64,000 nucleotides of DNA from an uncultured Muribaculaceae bacterium. GTDB lineage: Bacteria > Bacteroidota > Bacteroidia > Bacteroidales > Muribaculaceae. The DNA is taken from contig CAJTZS010000004.1 in the NCBI GenBank assembly GCA_910584055.1, positions 1-64,000 of the forward strand, written 5' to 3'. Within the stretch, counting starts at the first letter, position 1; each line of letters begins with the position of its first letter. A program made the position numbers and the translations under genes. Shown piece after piece: positions 25,379-34,455 of the stretch. The notes below the pieces were generated by a model. That model searched no databases. It had not been told where the DNA came from and worked only from the letters and a program-made list of their open reading frames with translations.

Positions 25379-27315
25379 ATACTAATACTCTCGCGGTTCC
25401 GGCCATTTCCTTGTCCGCAGGAATATACGGTTCTACTTTCACAGGAAATGGCATTGTCTGCGGATTTGTCTTGATTTTAGTTGCGATTGCGATCTATATT
25501 GCAATCCTATATTGTTGCAAGGATCCTATAAAGGCGTATAAGTTTAGATTGTTTCATTATTTATGGCTTTCACTTGCTTTTATCGGCACAGGAATTATAT
25601 TCGCGGAAATACATAAGCCTGACATCCTTTCCGGTAATAACTTGAGGGCAGAATATGTCTACGGAACAGTTACCGATATAATCGAAAAAGCTTCGGGAGA
25701 TGTAATAACACTTGATGTTCACAAAATTAAATGGCAATCGGGAGATGTTGAAGAATTCAGGAATCTAAGAATCAGTGTTAAATGCGTAGGAACAGACGCA
25801 GCATGTTCGGTTGGCGACAATATAAAGTTCCCTACAACAATCACGACAATCCGGGATAATCCCAACTCATTCTCTTCGGGATATAAAAGAGTCATGAATT
25901 CAAAGGGATTTTATTACACATGCAATGTATATGGCAGAAACATACATATTGAAAAGCATGTTTTATCCCTAATGTCGGTTTCTCGCAAAATACGCGACAA
26001 CCTCGAAATTTGCATTGAGAACACACGGTTGTCAAAAGAAACCCAGAATTTTTTAATTACGGTGCTTCTCGGCGACCGTAGTTATCTTGATCCATCTACG
26101 CGAGAGACATTTGCAGACGCCGGGGTTGCCCATGTTCTTGCCCTTAGCGGCATGCATATGGGTATAATAGGAGGTGTGTTCCTTTTCATTCTTTTCCCAT
26201 TTAATTTTGCCGGCAGATATAAAACGCGTTACATATTGGCAGCAATAATGTTATGGATATATGCCTTTATAACCGGCATGGCACCATCTACTATCAGGGC
26301 ATGCATCATGGTTTCGTTTGCAGCAATTGCAATTGTCCTCGAACGCAAAAGATATGTTTTCAATTCTCTTTTTGCCGCGACTTTTATAATCCTCCTCTTT
26401 TCGCCGTTTACCTTATTTGACATCGGCTTTCAACTTAGTTTTATATGCGTGGCATCTCTGGCGGCATTCGCTTCGCATGTCAATCCCTTCGGACCCAAAA
26501 ACAATCCTATACTCTATCGAATCGCATCTCTCTTCTCTGCAACTTTAGTTGCAACATTCGGAAGCTGGGTCGTCACGACATATTATTTCAAATCTTTCCC
26601 GTTGGCGTTTATTCCGGCCAACATCATTCTCCTCCCAATTCTACCTCTTTATATATCTCTCGCCATAATCAATTTCTTACTTGTTCAATGCGGAATTGAC
26701 ATGTCTTCATTAAACTGGATACTTGACTCTACATTTGAAAAATTAAAGACATTCTTAGAATGGATAGGAAATGGGAACGCAATACATTTAGAAATAAGTT
26801 ACGGAACACTGATCCTATGGATTACCGGATTAGTGCTGATCGGCTTGTTTTTTAATCTAAGGCGTTGGCGACCGTTGTTGTTCACGGGAATAGCTTTGAT
26901 TATTATTTCCATATCAATTATTCCTCTACAGGCTGACAGAATTTCGGACAACAGCTTTATAATCACCAACAATTATCGACAAGTCGCTATAAATGTCAAG
27001 AAAGGGAATGGAGAACAAATGCTTTTAATGGATAAAGGCAAAATCTCAGATACCCGGATCGGCCTATCCAGGATTATTGCTATTGATTGCAATCTTCCCA
27101 AAACAATTACCCCCTGCAAATGCGATTATCTCGTAATTGCAGGAGGCTATAAAGGTAATATTGCGGATATCTGCGAAACATTCAATCCGTCACTGATCGT
27201 GATTCATCCCTCAGTCAGACGCAAGAGAGAAAATTCCTATATGATAGAAATCATGAATCTGGGAATTGAATGCCATTCCATAAGACAGAATAATCCATTA
27301 AAAGTTACTATCTGA
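25354..27315 (+). CDS. comEC: ComEC/Rec2 family competence membrane protein
   Basis: A 653-residue multi-spanning membrane protein. The first 70 residues hold two or three helices, then an OB-like DUF4131 region (about 80-200), then the competence domain beginning with LGDRSYLDPSTRETFADAGV and AHVLALSGMHMGIIGG, the ComEC signature. About nine helices follow. The C-terminal metallo-beta-lactamase domain is reduced to a short remnant, as in many Bacteroidetes ComEC proteins. In competent species it forms the DNA uptake channel. It overlaps aroE upstream and its 3' end overlaps the convergent DUF4293 gene by 8 nt. Confidence 0.9.
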   Translation: MENLERALNTNTLAVPAISLSAGIYGSTFTGNGIVCGFVLILVAIAIYIAILYCCKDPIKAYKFRLFHYLWLSLAFIGTGIIFAEIHKPDILSGNNLRAEYVYGTVTDIIEKASGDVITLDVHKIKWQSGDVEEFRNLRISVKCVGTDAACSVGDNIKFPTTITTIRDNPNSFSSGYKRVMNSKGFYYTCNVYGRNIHIEKHVLSLMSVSRKIRDNLEICIENTRLSKETQNFLITVLLGDRSYLDPSTRETFADAGVAHVLALSGMHMGIIGGVFLFILFPFNFAGRYKTRYILAAIMLWIYAFITGMAPSTIRACIMVSFAAIAIVLERKRYVFNSLFAATFIILLFSPFTLFDIGFQLSFICVASLAAFASHVNPFGPKNNPILYRIASLFSATLVATFGSWVVTTYYFKSFPLAFIPANIILLPILPLYISLAIINFLLVQCGIDMSSLNWILDSTFEKLKTFLEWIGNGNAIHLEISYGTLILWITGLVLIGLFFNLRRWRPLLFTGIALIIISISIIPLQADRISDNSFIITNNYRQVAINVKKGNGEQMLLMDKGKISDTRIGLSRIIAIDCNLPKTITPCKCDYLVIAGGYKGNIADICETFNPSLIVIHPSVRRKRENSYMIEIMNLGIECHSIRQNNPLKVTI

Positions 27316-27778
27316 TCCTGTCGACAGAGCGGAGCATCTTTTGGTCGGAATTTATACGGCTATAAGCCATAATATCGGCAATTAGAGCAAGTAAAGGAGC
27401 AATAATCAGGGTAGACCAGCTTACAGCCGCTCCTTCAAATGCACAATAACCGTAACCACACCCTATCGACACCGCTGCAAGTATGAATAAGATGCCAATG
27501 AGACATAAGGTCTTCTGTAGACGCAAATTCTTGAATAGAAAGATATTGATCAAGGGTATGATCGCACACATTAATGACACTATGAATAACGGCCATGTAT
27601 GCATATAATATCCTGATGCAGCTCCATTCGTGGCCTCACCCTCGATAAAAAAGCCAAGAGCTGTAAAATTTAAGGTATAGTCAGGGAGCTGAATCTGACC
27701 GAGAGAAAGGAAAGAGAATGTAGCCATTGCCACAGCTGCAACTAACAGCAGCACTGATTGCCAACGTTGAATAACCAT
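27308..27778 (-). CDS. DUF4293 family membrane protein
   Basis: A 156-residue protein with four predicted transmembrane helices (about 8-28, 66-86, 92-112, 122-140). The N-terminal MVIQRWQSVLLLVAAVAM and the C-terminal MLRSVDRIR are the conserved ends of DUF4293, a Bacteroidetes family of unknown role. A near-perfect promoter lies at 27810-27840. The gene is convergent with comEC and overlaps its tail by 8 nt. Confidence 0.85.
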   Translation of the reverse strand: MVIQRWQSVLLLVAAVAMATFSFLSLGQIQLPDYTLNFTALGFFIEGEATNGAASGYYMHTWPLFIVSLMCAIIPLINIFLFKNLRLQKTLCLIGILFILAAVSIGCGYGYCAFEGAAVSWSTLIIAPLLALIADIMAYSRINSDQKMLRSVDRIR

Positions 27779-27809
27779 ATCTGTTTACTAATATATATTT
27801 ACTATAACA

Positions 27810-27840
27810 CAAAATTAATACATTTTAAGTAAGTAACAAA
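27810..27840 (-). promoter_or_regulatory. Promoter of the DUF4293 gene
   Basis: Minus strand TTTG (27840-27837), 19 nt, TAATTTTG (27817-27810): full consensus. The upstream half lies inside a sequence (27825-27846) that recurs inverted at 30689-30709. Confidence 0.75.
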
Positions 27841-27846
27841 AATTAA
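27825..27846 (-). repeat. Inverted-repeat partner, left copy
   Basis: Read on the minus strand it contains TTTTGTTACTTACTTAA, which occurs again on the plus strand at 30693-30709. Outside it, one base differs in an A run. The pair encloses the LuxR-type regulator, the lipoprotein and the hairpin-rich gap. The stretch 27847-28131 holds no gene; a hairpin near 28097-28126 (ATATGGG/CCCCATAT) is the only other structure noticed. Confidence 0.6.
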
Positions 27847-28131
27847 TGCACATATAGAACGCAGTTATTTGGGGGTCATTTATATATTACGTTAGCAATA
27901 CGCAGATTCGTAATAGATTATATACTTTGACTTGTACTAATAATGTACTAAATGAGGAATTTAAGTATATTCAAAAGCAATCATTTAAGTTTAATTCGCA
28001 GGCGTTAGCTATTTTTAATTGCGGTTGCTTGCCTTGATTTTCTTCTTTCGGTGGTAAGAATGGTGTGGTGATGTGGGCTGGTGAAAAGAAAAATTGATAT
28101 GGGCATTTCTCTTTTGCCCCATATATCTATA

Positions 28132-28180
28132 TAGGTTTGGTTCGGTTTATATATCTATATATAGAACCGAACCAAACCTA
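28132..28180 (-). terminator. Strong terminator after the LuxR-type gene
   Basis: Perfect 16-bp inverted repeat TAGGTTTGGTTCGGTT / AACCGAACCAAACCTA, with AT-rich inner arms that extend the stem. It lies 18 nt past the stop of the minus-strand regulator. Confidence 0.75.
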
Positions 28181-28197
28181 ATATTCCAACTACAACA

Positions 28198-28953
28198 TTA
28201 GATTAACCCCATCTTCAATCCTATTTTTACCGCTTCCGCCGTATTAGCGACGTTCAAGTGCGTGAGGATGTTTTGCCGATGACGGTACACGGTGTTTAGG
28301 GAGATAAATAATTGGGAAGAAATCTGTTTGCTTGACATACCTTTTGATAGTAGCGTAAGCACCTCTTTTTCTCTCAATGAAAGAATATTATTACCGATAC
28401 TGTCCAATAAGTCCGAACCAACGTTTTCACCTGTGGTAAGATTGATAATCTTTCCGTCAAAATCAATGTTGCGGCAGATTCCTATTGGCATATATGTGCA
28501 TAGACCGATGTTTATATTTCCGTTTGAGGTTATTTCAAGGTATCTGGTTTGATGTATGATAGGAAAAATATGCCCCTCAAATTTCAAATTTAACTTACTT
28601 GATTGTATGAAATCATTCCTTTTCTCGTGAGGAAGCGATTTTATCAGCTCAATGAACCTAAGTTCAAGCACATGTCTGTCAAGCAAATCTTTAGGATCAA
28701 TGAGAGAAAATAGTATGTCCTCAAAGGCTGATTCAAATTCAATATATGAACTTATGCCAATACATTCGCCAAATGAGCCGGAATAAAGGTAACTCCGATT
28801 CTCGACAAAATCGGATATCACTGCAATTGCGCCCTGCACCTCTGCTGTGATTTTAGCCTTGTGACAATACTCTGCCAAGCGGGATTTATGGTCTGCATGA
28901 CTTAATCCAGCTTGAGAAAGCAATTTCGTCTTAAATTTATTCTCGATACTCAT
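28198..28953 (-). CDS. LuxR-family transcriptional regulator
   Basis: A 251-residue protein. The C-terminal 65 residues are a typical LuxR HTH (LSLREKEVLTLLSKGMSSKQ, then ISSQLFISLNTVYRHRQNI, then LTHLNVANTAEAVKIG). The N-terminal 180 residues have no recognised sensor motif; the segment TTGENVGSDLLDSIGNNI precedes the HTH. It is divergent from the lipoprotein gene at 29045, so it may control that gene. The N-terminal domain may sense a small molecule or partner, but this is not visible in the sequence. Confidence 0.85.
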   Translation of the reverse strand: MSIENKFKTKLLSQAGLSHADHKSRLAEYCHKAKITAEVQGAIAVISDFVENRSYLYSGSFGECIGISSYIEFESAFEDILFSLIDPKDLLDRHVLELRFIELIKSLPHEKRNDFIQSSKLNLKFEGHIFPIIHQTRYLEITSNGNINIGLCTYMPIGICRNIDFDGKIINLTTGENVGSDLLDSIGNNILSLREKEVLTLLSKGMSSKQISSQLFISLNTVYRHRQNILTHLNVANTAEAVKIGLKMGLI

Positions 28954-28980
28954 CAGATATAAAATGGCTAAAATTAACTA

Positions 28981-29011
28981 TTGTAGGGATGAAGAACCCG
29001 TCGTAATTTTG
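28981..29011 (+). promoter_or_regulatory. Promoter of the lipoprotein gene
   Basis: TTGT (28981-28984), 19 nt, TAATTTTG (29004-29011), in the regulator/lipoprotein divergent region. Start would be near 29018, about 27 nt before the ATG. Confidence 0.6.
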
Positions 29012-29044
29012 CACCACAAAATTAACTAAAATTTTTCAAACTCA

Positions 29045-29779
29045 ATGAAGAAGTCTATTATCGTGGCTGTCGGACTTATGTTCGCGTTGGTATCATGCCA
29101 GCATACTCAGCAACAAAAATCCGACAATACATCTTCCACAGAAACAATTTCCAAAATGGAATTAGTTGATTGCGACATCAATTTTGACGGTGTCAAGTTC
29201 ACAAAGTCACTCAATGGCGGTGATTCCCTTGTACAAGTGCAGGATTCCATTCTGACATTCTCATGTTCGGAAGGGCGGGATATATTCAATGATCCCAACG
29301 GCAAATTGTCCAACCATACCATTCCTGCGATATTGACGGAAGTGGACAATTCCAAGCCGTTCACTTTCTTAGTCAAGGTACGTCCGGGATTCACCTCTGA
29401 TGGAACTTACAACGCAGCCGACATTCTGGTGTTCGCCAATGATTCTCTCTATCAGAAACTATGCTTTGAGCAAGACGAGCGTGGTAACCATAGGGTTGTC
29501 AGCGTCCGCACAGTCGTCACTTCTGATGACAACAATCATGATGTTATCAGCGAGGACAGCGTGTATCTCAAAATATCCTCGGATACCGAAACAATAGCAA
29601 GCTATTACTCCATTGATGGCAAAGAGTGGAATATGGTAAGATTGTATAAAAATAGCTATCCCACCAATCTTCTGATTGGAATCGCAAGCCAGGCACCTGT
29701 TAAGGGAAAATGTACAAGTGTGTTTTCCGATATGGTTCTCAGCCAAGATAACGTGTCCGATTTTAGGATGGGAGAATAA
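29045..29779 (+). CDS. Lipoprotein with DUF1349-like (concanavalin-like) domain
   Basis: A 244-residue protein. The signal peptide MKKSIIVAVGLMFALVSC ends in a lipobox (ALVS-Cys18), so it is a lipoprotein of the inner or outer membrane. After a Ser/Thr-rich linker, residues 45-240 look like a DUF1349 beta-sandwich (GRDIFNDPNGK, PFTFLVKVRPGF, DILVFANDSLYQKLCFEQDE, YSIDGKEWNMVRLY, LLIGIASQAPVKGKC). This fold is related to legume-lectin-like sugar-binding domains. It is divergent from a LuxR regulator that probably controls it. Confidence 0.75.
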   Translation: MKKSIIVAVGLMFALVSCQHTQQQKSDNTSSTETISKMELVDCDINFDGVKFTKSLNGGDSLVQVQDSILTFSCSEGRDIFNDPNGKLSNHTIPAILTEVDNSKPFTFLVKVRPGFTSDGTYNAADILVFANDSLYQKLCFEQDERGNHRVVSVRTVVTSDDNNHDVISEDSVYLKISSDTETIASYYSIDGKEWNMVRLYKNSYPTNLLIGIASQAPVKGKCTSVFSDMVLSQDNVSDFRMGE

Positions 29780-29808
29780 AACAAGTTTTTGCTTCCAATA
29801 ACAATAGC

Positions 29809-29849
29809 AGTAGAATGGGGAAGGGTTTGCAACTCTTCTCCATTCTACT
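29809..29849 (+). terminator. Terminator-like hairpin after the lipoprotein gene
   Basis: A 15-bp stem, AGTAGAATGGGGAAG / CTTCTCCATTCTACT, with one G-U pair and an 11-nt loop, starting 29 nt past the stop. It lacks a long T run (TGTTTAAG), so termination may be partial. Confidence 0.55.
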
Positions 29850-29893
29850 GTTTAAGACGTAATCTTTATACGGATTCCAAAGGTTGACCTTTG

Positions 29894-29955
29894 GCTCATT
29901 CGGGATATTTTCAGCGTTGCTTCGGCAATGCGGCTCGGAAAATTCCCTAATGAGC
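29894..29955. repeat. Long imperfect palindrome with TTCG tip
   Basis: Outer arms GCTCATTCGGGA...TCCCTAATGAGC and inner arms GCGTTGC-TTCG-GCAATGC fold into one extended hairpin. The mismatches are mostly wobble-compatible, which fits a structured RNA or a repeat-derived element. Confidence 0.6.
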
Positions 29956-30009
29956 TAAGGAATTTCCTGACGGTGTAATTTCCGTGCCACCTCGGATCGA
30001 TTAATCTTG

Positions 30010-30049
30010 TTGCACTCGGTATAGTGGTTTACCATTGTACCGGGTGCAA
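30010..30049. repeat. 40-bp near-palindrome
   Basis: TTGCACTCGGTATAGTGGT pairs with ACCATTGTACCGGGTGCAA across a TT centre, with only wobble-type differences. It lies in the gene-free gap 29850-30438. Confidence 0.65.
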
Positions 30050-30221
30050 TGATTATAGTCGGTGATGGGTGGAGCGTTTTGGGATTACGGGTAATACCTA
30101 AACATAAACTCGCTCCATCCCTAAACGGACTCTTATGGCAATGAGAAAAACAAAGAGCGATCTTTGCATGGTTGCGGTTTCGGAGATGATCTTTCAACGA
30201 AAAAGAAATCCCGAAACATAT

Positions 30222-30257
30222 CCTTGCACTCCGATTTTCCTTGCACTCCGATTTTCC
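30222..30257. repeat. Tandem duplication of a 17-bp unit
   Basis: Two exact copies of CCTTGCACTCCGATTTT back to back, followed by CC. Just downstream, GTAGTGACTATATCCG (30292) recurs with one change at 30346 around an inverted repeat GTTACA...TGTAAC (30307-30341). I see no convincing gene in 29850-30438. Confidence 0.7.
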
Positions 30258-30438
30258 TCGTCGGTGCTTCATCGTAATGAATAGTGTCATCGTAGTGACT
30301 ATATCCGTTACAATCATTACGACAACTACAATGGCTGTAACCGTTGTGGTGACTATATCCGACCATCGGGAGTGCGCCTTTTGAGGGACTCAGAAGGTAT
30401 CTTGCCCGACCATTAGAATTTGTTTTTTTCCACTGCCC

Positions 30439-30672
30439 TCACACGTTTTTTCTCATTGCTATCCCTTGCATTTCTTGCACTTTTGCACAATGGGAGAGGT
30501 TAACTTTTTCAAGGAATAAGACATCTCGTGAGTAGCCATATTCCAAGATTACACCGTGGCATTTCTGACACTTTGACGTTTTTGCCGCGTGATGAAGGAG
30601 CATATAGGCATATGCGACTGAATCACAAGGTAAAAACAGCCAAAAAACAAGTTTTATTGGGCAAGATTTCAT
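30439..30672 (-). pseudogene. Possible frameshifted small zinc-ribbon protein
   Basis: The frame encodes 77 residues: a hydrophobic head (IKLVFWLFLPC), then SKCQKCHGVILEYGYSRD. Near the end it reads HCAKVQEMQG, but removing one A from the run in GCAAAAGTGC gives HCAKCKKCKG and a stop. The repaired version has two CxxC pairs with matching CxG ends, as in a zinc ribbon. Either the gene is decayed or the base is a sequence error. No promoter was identified. Confidence 0.35.
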
Positions 30673-30688
30673 TCCTTACTTATATCGT

Positions 30689-30709
30689 TTAATTTTGTTA
30701 CTTACTTAA
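30689..30709 (+). repeat. Inverted-repeat partner, right copy
   Basis: Contains TTTTGTTACTTACTTAA, the same 17 nt found on the minus strand at 27825-27842. Both copies lie upstream of outward-facing genes (DUF4293 and the TPR protein), so they may be shared promoter/operator sequence or borders of an inserted module. Confidence 0.6.
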
Positions 30710-30815
30710 TCGTAGAACAATAAAGAGTAGCGATTATTAAACACTCTATAAAAATTTTTTGGCGTGAAATTTGTTACATAAATGTGCATTGGGATAATAA
30801 CCTTACCAACTGAAT

Positions 30816-33008
30816 ATGACATTAGAATCTTTAAAAGACAAAATATCAGAAGTTAAAGTATTGATTGAGTCAAACCGTGTAATCGAGAGTTTCAATCTTC
30901 TTGAGAAAATTTCAGAGGAGGAAGGTAACTTCCAACTGTCGGACAGGTTGAAGAACCTGCGCCAGACCTACGGATACATGATACATTACCTAATCGAGGG
31001 TATGGATGATCCGACACGACAGGACGTATATGACTCAACAATCCGTTCTCTCCGAAATATCTGTGACACCTTGCTGACAGATAAACTTACCAACGAAAGT
31101 CCGGCCTTGTATTATTCAACTTCAAGAATATGCAAACATCGTAATATTTCCTTCGAATATATCTGGAATCAACTTGCCGAAAATAATGCGAATATCGATC
31201 TTGCTCTCGCTGCGGGTTGCAGTCCCGACACTCTTTACTCCGACAAGGACAGTCTGATGCACCAGCTTTTTGATATCGTGTGGACAGAACGGAATAATAA
31301 AGATATGTGCGAAGCACTTACAGAACGTGTCAATTCCCCGTCTACAGACAAATCTCTCGCTCTTTATCTTATATCCGCATTGACGTTATCACTTCTCGGA
31401 CTATATGACAGGGACAAAATGATCTCGCTTATTGATATCTATGATAACGCTGAATCCGAAGAAATAGCCGCACATTCACTCGTCGGAATCATATTGTCAT
31501 TACGCAGGCACCGCAACCGCGTATATTGCGATAAAAAGATTTTGAGCAGGCTGGAACTTTGGCAGGATTCTCTTGTGACCTATAGCCGTCTTCGCGGTGT
31601 TGTCAAGGAAATTATCCGCACGAGGGATACCGACAGGGTTGCGGCAAAGATGCGTGACGAGGTGATTCCCGAACTAATGAAAATGCAGCCGGACATGCTC
31701 AAAAAAATGAGGGATTCTGCAATGGATTTTGAATCCGGAATGCTTGAAAACAATCCGGAATGGGAGGAAATGCTTGAAAAAAACGGCCTTGCGGATAAAA
31801 TGCGAGAATTGACGGAAATGCAAAACGAGGGTGCTGATCTAATGATGGTTACATTCTCCAATCTCAAAGGCTTCCCTTTCTTCAATAGTGTTAGCTCTTG
31901 GTTCATGCCTTTCGATATAAATAACCCTGCAATCAGGATTGATAAGGATAACCGCAAACTTCTTGACACAATGCTCTCATTAGGAATCGGCATGTGTGAT
32001 TCTGATAAATATTCTCTGGTATTCGCTTTTTCCGCAATGCCGGAATCGCAAAGGAGGATGATGTTTGGCCAGTTCGAGCAACAACTCTCTCAAATGATGG
32101 AAATTGCATCAGATAGACTTGAGAAGCAATCGAATCCTGAATTCAATGCTGCCGCAGTGGTCTTTATTCGAGAGTTATATCGTTTCTTCAGGCTATTTAG
32201 AAGAAAAGATGAATTCGAAGACCCTTTTAAAGATCCTTTCAACTTTCTGGATCTGCCGGTCATTGGCGACATGATGTCAGACGAGGAAATCATCACGATA
32301 ATAGGTGAGTTTTATTTTAAGCGCGGATATTATAATGAAGCCTTGGAACTTTTTAAAGCTATCGAAGATTCCAAGAACGATGATGCCTCATATTGGGAAA
32401 AGATTGGTTTCGCATATCAATCATTGAAACAATATGATAAAGCATTGACTGCTTACCACAAATCTGAACTTCTTGGGGAACCGGGGCAATGGCTTCTCAA
32501 AAAACTTGCGTTTATAAATAAGAAATTGGGTAATTACAGAGAAGCGGCGGAATACTACTCAAAATCACTGTCAAATGATCCGGACAACGTGTCCCTAATC
32601 ATGAATGCCGGGAATGCATTGGCAGAATCCGGGAATCTTCAGGATGCCTTACGCTCTTTCTACCATGCAAATTATCTTGATCCCGAGAACCTTAAAATAT
32701 GGAAGGCTATTGCATGGACGGAGTTTATATCCGGCAATTTAGATAAAAGTGTTTCATATTATGACAGAATTCTTGTTTCATCTCCCGAACCAATAGATTT
32801 CCTGAACGCGGGACATGTTAAATTAGCTTCAAAAAAAATTAAAGAAGCCATAACCTTATACAAAAAATCGGCAGAAAATAGTTTTGAAGATTTTAAGATG
32901 GCTTTCTTAGCTGATGCCGATACACTTGACAAAATCGGGATTGACAAATTGACTCGACATCTTATACTTGATTCAATCAAACTGAACCAAATAGAAAAGA
33001 ATAACTAA
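30816..33008 (+). CDS. Large TPR-repeat protein (730 aa)
   Basis: A 730-residue protein with no signal peptide. The N-terminal 450 residues are helical with the segment MRDEVIPELMKMQPDMLKKM and a phenylalanine-rich EDPFKDPFNFLDLP near 470. The C-terminal 240 residues hold at least five tetratricopeptide repeats (GEFYFKRGYYNEALELFKAI, KIGFAYQSLKQYDKALTAY, LGNYREAAEYYSKSLSNDP, LAESGNLQDALRSFYHANYL). TPR arrays bind partner proteins. It is probably a Bacteroidales-specific cytoplasmic scaffold; function unknown. It converges with dnaA across a strong terminator. Confidence 0.8.
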   Translation: MTLESLKDKISEVKVLIESNRVIESFNLLEKISEEEGNFQLSDRLKNLRQTYGYMIHYLIEGMDDPTRQDVYDSTIRSLRNICDTLLTDKLTNESPALYYSTSRICKHRNISFEYIWNQLAENNANIDLALAAGCSPDTLYSDKDSLMHQLFDIVWTERNNKDMCEALTERVNSPSTDKSLALYLISALTLSLLGLYDRDKMISLIDIYDNAESEEIAAHSLVGIILSLRRHRNRVYCDKKILSRLELWQDSLVTYSRLRGVVKEIIRTRDTDRVAAKMRDEVIPELMKMQPDMLKKMRDSAMDFESGMLENNPEWEEMLEKNGLADKMRELTEMQNEGADLMMVTFSNLKGFPFFNSVSSWFMPFDINNPAIRIDKDNRKLLDTMLSLGIGMCDSDKYSLVFAFSAMPESQRRMMFGQFEQQLSQMMEIASDRLEKQSNPEFNAAAVVFIRELYRFFRLFRRKDEFEDPFKDPFNFLDLPVIGDMMSDEEIITIIGEFYFKRGYYNEALELFKAIEDSKNDDASYWEKIGFAYQSLKQYDKALTAYHKSELLGEPGQWLLKKLAFINKKLGNYREAAEYYSKSLSNDPDNVSLIMNAGNALAESGNLQDALRSFYHANYLDPENLKIWKAIAWTEFISGNLDKSVSYYDRILVSSPEPIDFLNAGHVKLASKKIKEAITLYKKSAENSFEDFKMAFLADADTLDKIGIDKLTRHLILDSIKLNQIEKNN

Positions 33009-33009
33009 T

Positions 33010-33056
33010 CTAAAAACCGTTTAAATTTGATTGAATCAAATTTAAACGGTTTTTAG
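33010..33056. terminator. Bidirectional terminator between TPR gene and dnaA
   Basis: Perfect inverted repeat with arms CTAAAAACCGTTTAAATTTG and CAAATTTAAACGGTTTTTAG; A and T runs on both sides allow use in both directions. Confidence 0.9.
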
Positions 33057-33063
33057 ATGTTAT

Positions 33064-34455
33064 TTATCTGAAAAGCTCGCTCTCTATCGCCTCTAATGCC
33101 TCTGACAATTCCTTGGAATATGGAAGCCTGTCAGTTATGGAAGATATGCCATGGAGCACTGTGGCATGCTTTCTGTTCAATTTGCTGCCAATAGCCGGTG
33201 AAGACAGTTGCGTGTGCTTATGCGACAGATACATGATCATTTGGCGTGCATCTGCAATATCCCTCAGCCTGCTTTGTGAAAATATTGCATCAGGGTTGAG
33301 ATTGAAATATTCCGCAGTAGTCTCCACTATCATATCGAAGTTGATGGGTTTACGTTCCGGCTTCTTTACCACGTGGCTCATAACTTCCTTTGCCAGTTCC
33401 ACTGACAATGGTGCGTTCTTAACGATAGCACGGGTGAGAAGGCCGTTAACTATCGTCTCAAGTTCACGCACTGAGCCATCAATCTCTGAAGCAATCGCAT
33501 CAATCACATCTTCAGAAAGGCCAAGCCCATTCTTCTTTGACTTGAATTCAAGTATCTTCTTACGAAGCTGATAGTCGGGATTGGGCAACGGTTCAACCAC
33601 ACCCCACTTAAATCGGTCGATAAGTCTATCCGCTATCCCGTCAAGCTCCATAGGAGGACGGTCACATGTAAAGATAATGTTTTTGCGGTTGCGCTGCAAA
33701 TGATTGAATATCGGAAACAATGCTTCAGCAGTTCCTGTTTTATTCGATAATTCCTGAAGATCATCAAATAGAATCACATCCATCATCTGAAACCAGTTGA
33801 TGAAGCCCGGGACATCTTTCTTGATGGTGGCCTGCGCATAGAGGTTCTGGAAATGCTTCATCGGCACAAACAGAACTTTGGCATTAGGATTGCGCTCCTT
33901 GATTCTTATTCCAATTGCCTGAATCAAATGGGTCTTTCCTACACCCACATTTCCATACAGAAAAAATGGATTGAATTCCGGTTTTCCCGGATTATCGGCA
34001 ATATATTCCGCAATAGTCACAGGAAGCCTATTGCTCTCACCTATGCAGTAATTCTCGAAATTCAATGAATAATTCAACTGCGGATCAAAATCGACTTCAC
34101 GCTTTTCAATCGGGGCATTATGATATGATCCAACGAGTTTATTCTTCAGTATATGGGATTGCTGAGGACTCTCAAGCCTTACCTTTGCGTTATTGTCATT
34201 AGAAACAACGGCAATCTCATAATCAAGCCTTATCTGCTGTCCAAAAACTCGTTTAAGGGCTTTTGAGAGGATTTCATAAAAATCGTCTTCGTATTTCTCA
34301 AAATAAAATTGAGACGGCAGACGCAGCGTGAGACGGTTATCTGTAAATGCAATGGGCTTCGCACACGCAAACCACGTGTTGAAGCGGTCTGAACCGATAT
34401 TGTCTTTTATCAGTTCAAGGCATTTGTTCCATTTATTTTGAAAGTCCATCTCCAT
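33064..34455 (-). CDS. dnaA: Chromosomal replication initiator DnaA
   Basis: A 463-residue protein that binds DnaA boxes and opens oriC. Domain I is at 1-85 (WNKCLELIKDNIGSDRFNTW), with a variable linker to about 125. The AAA+ domain has Walker A GNVGVGKTHL at 168-177, and Walker B ILFDDLQ near 228 with sensor motifs after it. The C-terminal DNA-binding domain has LSHKHTQLSSPAIGSKLNRK and HATVLHGI, the DnaA signature. I see no clear cluster of DnaA boxes next to it in this window, so the origin need not be here. Confidence 0.97.
   Translation of the reverse strand: MEMDFQNKWNKCLELIKDNIGSDRFNTWFACAKPIAFTDNRLTLRLPSQFYFEKYEDDFYEILSKALKRVFGQQIRLDYEIAVVSNDNNAKVRLESPQQSHILKNKLVGSYHNAPIEKREVDFDPQLNYSLNFENYCIGESNRLPVTIAEYIADNPGKPEFNPFFLYGNVGVGKTHLIQAIGIRIKERNPNAKVLFVPMKHFQNLYAQATIKKDVPGFINWFQMMDVILFDDLQELSNKTGTAEALFPIFNHLQRNRKNIIFTCDRPPMELDGIADRLIDRFKWGVVEPLPNPDYQLRKKILEFKSKKNGLGLSEDVIDAIASEIDGSVRELETIVNGLLTRAIVKNAPLSVELAKEVMSHVVKKPERKPINFDMIVETTAEYFNLNPDAIFSQSRLRDIADARQMIMYLSHKHTQLSSPAIGSKLNRKHATVLHGISSITDRLPYSKELSEALEAIESELFR

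Noticed and set aside
29955..30317. Minus-strand ORF of 120 codons
   Set aside because: Runs through palindromes and tandem repeats; no domain-like sequence.
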